Position numbers and translations under genes: made by a program. A model generated the notes under the pieces. That model was given only the letters and a program-made list of their open reading frames with translations. It made no database searches and had not been told where the DNA came from. A stretch of DNA of 10,139 nucleotides from UBA1049 sp964525815 (lineage in GTDB: Bacteria; Bacillota; Clostridia; Oscillospirales; CAG-382), in the NCBI GenBank assembly GCA_964525815.1, contig CAZGJQ010000068.1:1-10139 (forward strand), read 5' to 3'. Below, in pieces: positions 7,301 to 10,139 of the stretch; the stretch's first letter is position 1, and each line of letters opens with the position of its first letter.

Positions 7301-8576
7301 AGAGCATATTGTAAGATGCTGCGCTCATCAGTATACAGAGGGAGATGTGCAGCACTGGTGGCATCCCATTTCCCTAAACGGTACGAATCGAGGAGTGCGA
7401 ACCAAATGCTCGGATGATTATCTCTGGCTCCCCTTTGTAGCCGCAGATTATATAAAAAAGACCGCAGATTATTCGCTCCTCGATGTTGAGGTTGAATATA
7501 TAAGCTCACCAAACCTCGGTAAGGAGGCGGAGCGATATGAGCTTCCCTCACTCAGCGGGATTGTCGAGAGCGTTTATAAGCATTGTCTGCGTGCGCTCTC
7601 GAACGGGGAGCGGTTCGGCAGTCATGGGCTGTCCCTGATGGGCTCCTGTGATTGGAACGATGCCTTTTCTCAGGTAGGAGTGCTGGGTAAAGGAGAAAGC
7701 CTGTTCACCTCATTTTTGTTCATCCTAACCGTCCGAGCCTTTTTGCCTGTTATGGAATATAAAGGAGATACCGAAACGGCTGAGCACTACAGAGCGGTCG
7801 CCGACGAGCTGCTGGATAATATCGAGAGAAACGCATATATCGGCGAGTGGTATGCAAGGGCTGTTCATGACGACGGAAGCTTTATTGGTATAAAGGGCAA
7901 TACCGAGTGTGAAATCGATATTCTGCCGCAATGCTTTGCCGCAATGGTAAAGGGAAGGGACGAAAGAGTATCGCTTGCACTGGAGCACGCATATAATATG
8001 CTCTTTGACAAAAGGGATAAGCTGTTGAAGCTGTTTTCTCCTCCGTTTGCGGACGGTGAACTGAATGTCGGATATATCAAGGGCTATGTTGCGGGCATAC
8101 GGGAAAACGGCGGACAATATACCCATTCCGCAGTATGGGCTGCAATAGGGTTTATTCTTGCGGGAAAGCAGGAAATAGGACTTGAGCTTATGAACGCTCT
8201 TAATCCCGCAGCAAGATGCACAAATCATGATACCGCAAAAAAATACAAGGTGGAGCCGTATGTTATAAGTGCGGACATATATTCGGCTTATCCGCACAGC
8301 GGCAGAGGAGGCTGGAGCTGGTATACGGGTGCCGCCGCATGGTATTACAAGGCGATGATAGAGCATGTGCTGGGCATTGAGCTTACCGACGGATTTTCGG
8401 CATTAAGCGTAAATCCCATAACCGAATATAAGGCAGAAATAGCATATAATAATTACAGGCTTGCCATAACAGCCGACCGAACCGTAGAGGAGGTGCTGCT
8501 TGACGGAGGTGCGGTAACTTTCCCGCTGGTCATACCCGACGGAGAGCATACCCTTTCGGTTCCGGTTAAGATATAA
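1365..8576 (+). CDS. Cyclic beta-1,2-glucan synthase-like protein (GT84 + GH189-like + GH94), 2403 aa
   Basis: This is a membrane protein of the NdvB/Cgs family, expected to make, cyclise and trim beta-1,2-glucan from UDP-glucose on the cytosolic side. The GT84 part holds TLDADTNL (DxD, D418/D420), LSHDIIEG (527-534) and RLHRWIRGDFQ (561-571). Hydrophobic segments lie near 217-262, 597-645 and 722-757. The middle glucoamylase-like (GH189-type) part has SEARLTGYFALASG (963-976), SWSGTAFEYLMPHLF (1001-1015), DMNYQYKAHGVQRIALKR (1057-1074) and YMAHHIGMSLIA (1148-1159). A family hallmark, LWKQGISGDYP, is at 1517-1527, between two beta-sandwich regions (about 1215-1460 and 1655-1910). The GH94 part has YQSGGAYGFRDQLQD (1952-1966), DWND (2096-2099; D2099 the likely general acid), RENGGQYTH (2246-2254) and GRGGWSWYTG (2313-2322). 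R1961, H2254 and T2321/G2322 match phosphate-binding positions of characterised GH94 phosphorylases. An in-frame stop at 1335 fixes the start; AAGGGA lies 10 bases upstream. It is about 430 residues shorter than the roughly 2830-2870 of Sinorhizobium and Brucella enzymes, partly at the N-terminus. No exporter gene is adjacent. Confidence 0.93.
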   Translation: MTNGIIKRVKRAYKQTKKAFSGEHKEYLWIYDNFYLIDRHYRALLKTKSIVRAVEGSGCFELIYDFCEENNYKIDEKELCEFLSRSLRTHIFSCYQIYSIPVLLAAAAIIRIGQACDSEDGLSVLPNAINLLRHVGEFDSEELFLCAWLPESILLSYEKDYRFFTESTKHAYRNALSLFCRARNISEPDGAKLLAERAAKEKCTIGALLFPNKKGNGVLYYILAVSVFFIFCTLAFVSVSFWTLLLLLPLYDAALAVSDFITSMIMKGTPTARLKLESVPDEAKTLVVITSLLFGPEKDKRLFENLERYYLLNKDPNVFFGILGDLPDSKARFLPEDDDTLDYAREHIKALNKRYGDRFCLFTRERSENRTDGIFGGRERKRGAVTELVRFVQGKQEAQGNYIGGNFIYDIKYIYTLDADTNLSLGGVNELLGVALHPLNRPRVEKDRVTEGYGVFQPLMRTELAAAYKTRFSRLMSGVGGTDIYESAAFDRYQSIFGSGVFCGKGLFSVELFNRLVAPKLPEGKILSHDIIEGNILRTCFVSDISLTDSTPKNTVSYTDRLHRWIRGDFQNLYFFKGDILDAFSKYKLLANALRHLTPLTAVLAVLLGGLVIRDSVSAFLLIFFAFINLLLPCLLSVLTILFAGKPFALRRFFSQASTAISQALTRTFYELCAAGHMAAVTADAVIRALWRMLISGKKLLQWVTADENERYDKNSVLYFIKKCIVSAILGAVLFFFAPVFPAKLLGIAYFLFPLLAYGESRPLAGGTDVVTVSFSPEQKKLLLAHAKDMWGYFADNVNKKSNHLPPDNIQFSPAEHTAYRTSPTNIGFYLVSALAVKDMGFIGTEEMVLRLEKSLNTILSLDKYKGNLYNWYDIKTLSIIGNAYVSTVDSGNFVTMLVALRQGLLEMADAHPKIGRLIELCDGLIQKTDLEALYNPRRSLFTLGIDGISGKPDNIYYDLFMSEARLTGYFALASGIVPKKHWRTLGRTLTASGGYIGMISWSGTAFEYLMPHLFLPIYRNSFVFESLSFAMSEQRRAKYNRMWGVSESAFYSFDSDMNYQYKAHGVQRIALKRYNGDEAVLSPYSTYLSLCIFKSSAIRNLRLFEEAGMYGKYGLYEALDMTPARSHTASGIKTGASADNGVSVRCYMAHHIGMSLIACANACHENSFVNRFMNDKQMGAAYELLQEKIPVDAHLFEDERTRFASDLKLPIPKKYRVVTENEIALQLPPVTCITRDSQSIICSGSGHVQLRQGKYPVNDTVFDRYSLKHSLTVQFFDGSEVFGCAPLYKEGVYSFEKGGFYASHISSSKAFSGLVKYSIHPKSDCFVIETRAENKRFYNALFCFEPLMADEKSYAAHASFSKLFIEAEYDEKDRIIFFSRRPRSDDESSLFVAVALSDAQCDFEFTTRKDSFNAWGMDSLASIHNARLENETGPCVNPLCLIKTAPLAGGRAVFLVTLATAKREAKSNIIKARRHSKESESEISVLPETERFLQALLFPKSVRNVENFANESVNTLWKQGISGDYPIITVLLSEENDRAVLSFLSAFFMLTGAYIRFELVFLIADEDKYMRPVERSLRTVCEQLGINAFLNQNGGIFIRSFDSSDKKFVEFLKLVSVLFVDVANDIGSRAVEYPILFAEEIKTAIGEYRPAQPEDSFSVYGGYFKANGFTVDKSYPLKMPYSYVLAGRLTGSVISDSSLCYTFADNSREKRITSFDGDPYSYSDGERLIMQIGGNRYDLCAVAGEVTYKNGVAVYKGSVYKESYILTVFMSRDLPVKLYRFKYEGSDKVRSTLITRPVMGSGLSGAFCLQAKRQVSPQSTCILFKNETSADFSHGVGFIGVLGSGRIDTDYAAAVLGQQSGTDDVVAVSAAGAESIFFMGACNSEEEANAVIEGINRDVFFKEEERAQEFARSMLPAITIDSRSRSAAFLFNGFLPYQVSACRLYARASFYQSGGAYGFRDQLQDCLCIVYSNPRLVAEHIVRCCAHQYTEGDVQHWWHPISLNGTNRGVRTKCSDDYLWLPFVAADYIKKTADYSLLDVEVEYISSPNLGKEAERYELPSLSGIVESVYKHCLRALSNGERFGSHGLSLMGSCDWNDAFSQVGVLGKGESLFTSFLFILTVRAFLPVMEYKGDTETAEHYRAVADELLDNIERNAYIGEWYARAVHDDGSFIGIKGNTECEIDILPQCFAAMVKGRDERVSLALEHAYNMLFDKRDKLLKLFSPPFADGELNVGYIKGYVAGIRENGGQYTHSAVWAAIGFILAGKQEIGLELMNALNPAARCTNHDTAKKYKVEPYVISADIYSAYPHSGRGGWSWYTGAAAWYYKAMIEHVLGIELTDGFSALSVNPITEYKAEIAYNNYRLAITADRTVEEVLLDGGAVTFPLVIPDGEHTLSVPVKI

Positions 8577-8616
8577 AGAGTGCGCTCTGAGTGTATCGGA
8601 GCGCATCTGATTTTTT
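8577..8616 (+). terminator. Rho-independent terminator after the glucan synthase gene
   Basis: TGCGCTC (8581-8587) pairs perfectly with GAGCGCA (8599-8605). Two inner pairs (T-G, G-C) leave a 7-base loop, AGTGTAT. AGA (8577-8579) can extend the stem with TCT (8606-8608) if G8580 bulges. Six T residues follow at 8611-8616. It starts directly after the TAA and separates the glucan gene from the fatty-acid unit. Confidence 0.8.
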
Positions 8617-8655
8617 GCTTGAGGCTGGTTATTAATTGTTTTTTTGCATAAAGGG

Positions 8656-8684
8656 TTGACAAAAAGCATACCATCTGATATATT
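8656..8684 (+). promoter_or_regulatory. Strong sigma-A promoter with extended -10, for the marR-fabH unit
   Basis: A perfect TTGACA (8656-8661), a 17-bp spacer and TATATT (8679-8684) preceded by TGA (TGn extended -10, 8676-8678) form a near-consensus promoter. Transcription should begin near 8691, about 37 bases before the regulator's ATG. It is the clearest promoter in the window and fits a highly expressed operon that needs a repressor. Confidence 0.85.
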
Positions 8685-8700
8685 TAGTTAAACTATCTAA
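8684..8700. promoter_or_regulatory. Candidate operator palindrome over the transcription start
   Basis: TAGTT-A-AACTA (8685-8695) is a perfect inverted repeat with one central base. It lies inside a looser AT-rich dyad, TTAG...CTAA (8684-8700), and covers the predicted start site just after the -10 box. MarR proteins bind such 15-20 bp palindromes as dimers and FabT types repress their own operon, so the MarR product encoded just downstream is the likely ligand. The core differs from the TTTGA...TCAAA form I recall for streptococcal FabT, so the assignment is inferred. Confidence 0.5.
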
Positions 8701-8727
8701 TTAAAATTTGTAATTTCGGAGACGGGA

Positions 8728-9171
8728 ATGAAGGACAATTTCGGCACTGAGCTCAACGAACTGCTGGTCGATACGTTCAATTCAATAAGAAAGATAGAGG
8801 AGAGCTCCCTGAGAGCAAGGCATGATAATAAGCTGTCTATCAGCGAGTATCACCTGCTTGAGAGCGTCGGCAAGGGAAGCCAGGACGGAAGAACCGTCAG
8901 CGAGATAGCTCTTGACCTCGGGATAACAACCGCATCCGTTACGGTAAGCGTCAATAAGCTTGTAAAGAAAGGGTTTGTTGAGAAGACACGCTGTACCGAC
9001 GACGGGAGGGTTGTTTTTGTGCGCCTTACAAGAGAGGGACGCAGGATTAATGCGGGGCATCGTCTTTTTCATCAGCATTTAATTCGCAGTCTGAGTAAGG
9101 AGTTCGACGATGAGGAGCTTAAGATTCTGGTTCGCTGTATCGAAAAAATAAACAGTTACTTTAAGAGATAA
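8728..9171 (+). CDS. fabT: MarR-family regulator, FabT-like (fatty-acid synthesis)
   Basis: This 147-residue protein has the size and layout of MarR repressors. N-terminal dimer helices (about 5-35) are followed by a winged helix-turn-helix: SISEYHLLESVG (37-48), TVSEIALDLGI (56-66), recognition helix TTASVTVSVNKLVKKG (67-82) and a wing, VEKTRCTDDGRVVFVRLT (84-101), with the MarR D-x-R signature at D92-G93-R94. A C-terminal dimer helix follows, containing HRLFHQHLI (111-119). The opening LLVDTFNSIRKIEE and the H-x-x-FH block resemble FabT, which in lactic acid bacteria represses fatty-acid synthesis genes when bound to acyl-ACP; that comparison is from memory. Position supports it: fabH starts 46 bases downstream with no terminator between. 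GGAG at 8718-8721 lies 6 bases before the ATG. Autoregulation through the upstream palindrome is likely but unproven. MarR membership is nearly certain; the FabT role is inferred from sequence flavour and neighbour. Confidence 0.85.
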   Translation: MKDNFGTELNELLVDTFNSIRKIEESSLRARHDNKLSISEYHLLESVGKGSQDGRTVSEIALDLGITTASVTVSVNKLVKKGFVEKTRCTDDGRVVFVRLTREGRRINAGHRLFHQHLIRSLSKEFDDEELKILVRCIEKINSYFKR

Positions 9172-9205
9172 ACTAAGATAATATATAAGCACAAATAAAT
9201 ATCAT

Positions 9206-9213
9206 GGAGGAGG
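9206..9213 (+). promoter_or_regulatory. Strong ribosome binding site of fabH
   Basis: GGAGGAGG ends 4 bases before the ATG at 9218 and fixes this start. An earlier ATG at 9204 begins only a five-codon frame (MEEEK, stop) and overlaps the ribosome site, so it cannot be the gene start. Confidence 0.8.
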
Positions 9214-9217
9214 AAAA

Positions 9218-10139
9218 ATGAGCTTTTTTATAACGGGAACGGGAAGTGCTCATCCAAAAAAACGCGTAACAAATCAGCAGCTGACCGAATTTTTGGATAC
9301 CAGCGACGAATGGATTTTTACTCGGACAGGTATAAAAGAAAGAAGGGTGCTGACCGAGGAGAGTCTTTTAGACTTAGCCTGCGAGTCGGCACAGGCGGCG
9401 CTTGAGGATTCCGGTGTCAAACCGGAGGAGATTGATTTGGTAATAGTTGCCACCCTGCAGGGTGATTATATCTCCCCCTCCATGTCCTGCCTTTTAAGCA
9501 AACGGCTCGGAATTCAGTGCTCTCGTCAGCTTGACATAAATATGGCGTGCTCCGGCTTTTTGTTCGCACTGGACACGGCGGATTCTTATTTTGCCAGCGG
9601 TAAAGCTAACAAAGCACTGGTAGTAAGCGCTGAGGCTATGTCCCGCATTGTGGATTGGTCAGATCGCTCCACCTGTGTTTTGTTCGGAGACGGCGCAGGC
9701 TCGGTGGTGCTGGAGAAGGGAGACGGTTTTGAGGTGGCGGACTTTACCGTAAACGGCTCATACGAGCATCTAAGTGTACCGGGAGCCTCAGGAAACAATC
9801 CGTTTTCCTTGGTAAACCGGGAGGACTTATATTTAAAGATGGACGGTCACGAGATATATATATTCGCGGTCTCCATGATTGTCAAGGAAATAAACGCGCT
9901 GCTGAAGAAGACGGGTATGACAGCGGATCAGCCTGATTTTTATCTTTTGCATCAGGCAAACTCAAGGATAATCGATTCGGCAAGGAAAAAGTTAAAGCAG
10001 CCGGAGGAAAAGTTTCCGCATAATCTCGAAAGATACGGTAACACCTCCTCGGCAAGCATACCTATGCTGCTTGACGAGCTAAACAGAGACGGCAGGCTGA
10101 AAAAGGGTGCTAAGCTTCTAATGTGCAGCTTTGGCGCAG
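9218..10139 (+). CDS. fabH: Beta-ketoacyl-ACP synthase III (KAS III), C-terminal end cut by window
   Basis: FabH condenses acetyl-CoA (or a branched acyl-CoA) with malonyl-ACP to begin each round of type II fatty-acid synthesis in the cytosol. I translated 307 codons without a stop. The thiolase-fold catalytic triad is complete: Cys111 in DINMACSGFLFAL, His245 in LLHQANSRI and Asn275 in RYGNTSSASIP. These almost coincide with Cys112, His244 and Asn274 of the 317-residue E. coli enzyme. Other family blocks are DEWIFTRTGIKERR (30-43) and LFGDGAGSVVLE (155-166). The visible end, MCSFGA, is the start of the usual FGAGLTWG-type C-terminus, so only about ten residues are missing. It lies 46 bases after the MarR gene, most likely in one transcript from the promoter at 8656. 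Further fab/acc genes probably follow outside the window, which cannot be checked here. Primer preference cannot be read from the sequence by eye. Confidence 0.96.
   Translation, partial: MSFFITGTGSAHPKKRVTNQQLTEFLDTSDEWIFTRTGIKERRVLTEESLLDLACESAQAALEDSGVKPEEIDLVIVATLQGDYISPSMSCLLSKRLGIQCSRQLDINMACSGFLFALDTADSYFASGKANKALVVSAEAMSRIVDWSDRSTCVLFGDGAGSVVLEKGDGFEVADFTVNGSYEHLSVPGASGNNPFSLVNREDLYLKMDGHEIYIFAVSMIVKEINALLKKTGMTADQPDFYLLHQANSRIIDSARKKLKQPEEKFPHNLERYGNTSSASIPMLLDELNRDGRLKKGAKLLMCSFGA

Noticed and set aside
7725..8366. 213-codon open frame on the minus strand under the GH94 domain
   Set aside because: It overlaps strongly conserved catalytic motifs on the other strand, and its product is unlike any family I know. 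It is a shadow frame.
9586..9798. 70-codon minus-strand frame inside fabH
   Set aside because: fabH with its full catalytic triad occupies this stretch on the plus strand; the frame is a shadow.

Overview
The window looks like a chromosomal piece of a Gram-positive, low-to-moderate GC anaerobe of the class Clostridia, possibly an Oscillospirales/Ruminococcaceae-type gut bacterium. This is inferred from strong AGGGG/GGAGG ribosome sites, sigma-A-type promoters, frequent ATA isoleucine codons, a FabT-like MarR regulator next to fabH, and a clostridial type of giant cyclic-glucan synthase. No phage, IS, CRISPR or tRNA/rRNA signal was seen.

Layout. (1) Bases 1-163, minus strand: the first 54 codons of an extremely asparagine-rich protein, cut by the window edge, with its own ribosome site and a TATAAT box. 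(2) 237-1214, minus strand: a 325-residue cytoplasmic DUF4434-type (glycosidase-like TIM barrel) protein. (3) 1215-1364: a divergent regulatory region with a good promoter for the DUF4434 gene, weak candidates for the forward gene and a 10-bp tandem repeat. (4) 1365-8576, plus strand: one 2403-residue gene filling 71% of the window. It is a cyclic beta-1,2-glucan synthase (NdvB/Cgs) type protein with a membrane-embedded GT84 transferase, a middle GH189-like cyclisation domain and a C-terminal GH94-like phosphorylase domain. (5) 8577-8616: an intrinsic terminator. (6) 8656-9171: a near-consensus extended -10 promoter, a palindrome over its start site and a FabT-like MarR regulator. (7) 9218 to the right edge: fabH, lacking only its last residues.

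Two unrelated units meet at the terminator. The left unit concerns glucan metabolism: the synthase would build, cyclise and trim beta-1,2-glucan on the cytosolic face of the membrane, and the divergent DUF4434 protein is a candidate partner enzyme of unknown substrate. The right unit is the start of a type II fatty-acid synthesis operon, with a repressor-like gene followed by the initiating condensing enzyme.

The points most worth attention are the pairing of an uncharacterised DUF4434 protein with a compact cyclic-glucan synthase, and the Asn-rich prion-like start at the left edge.
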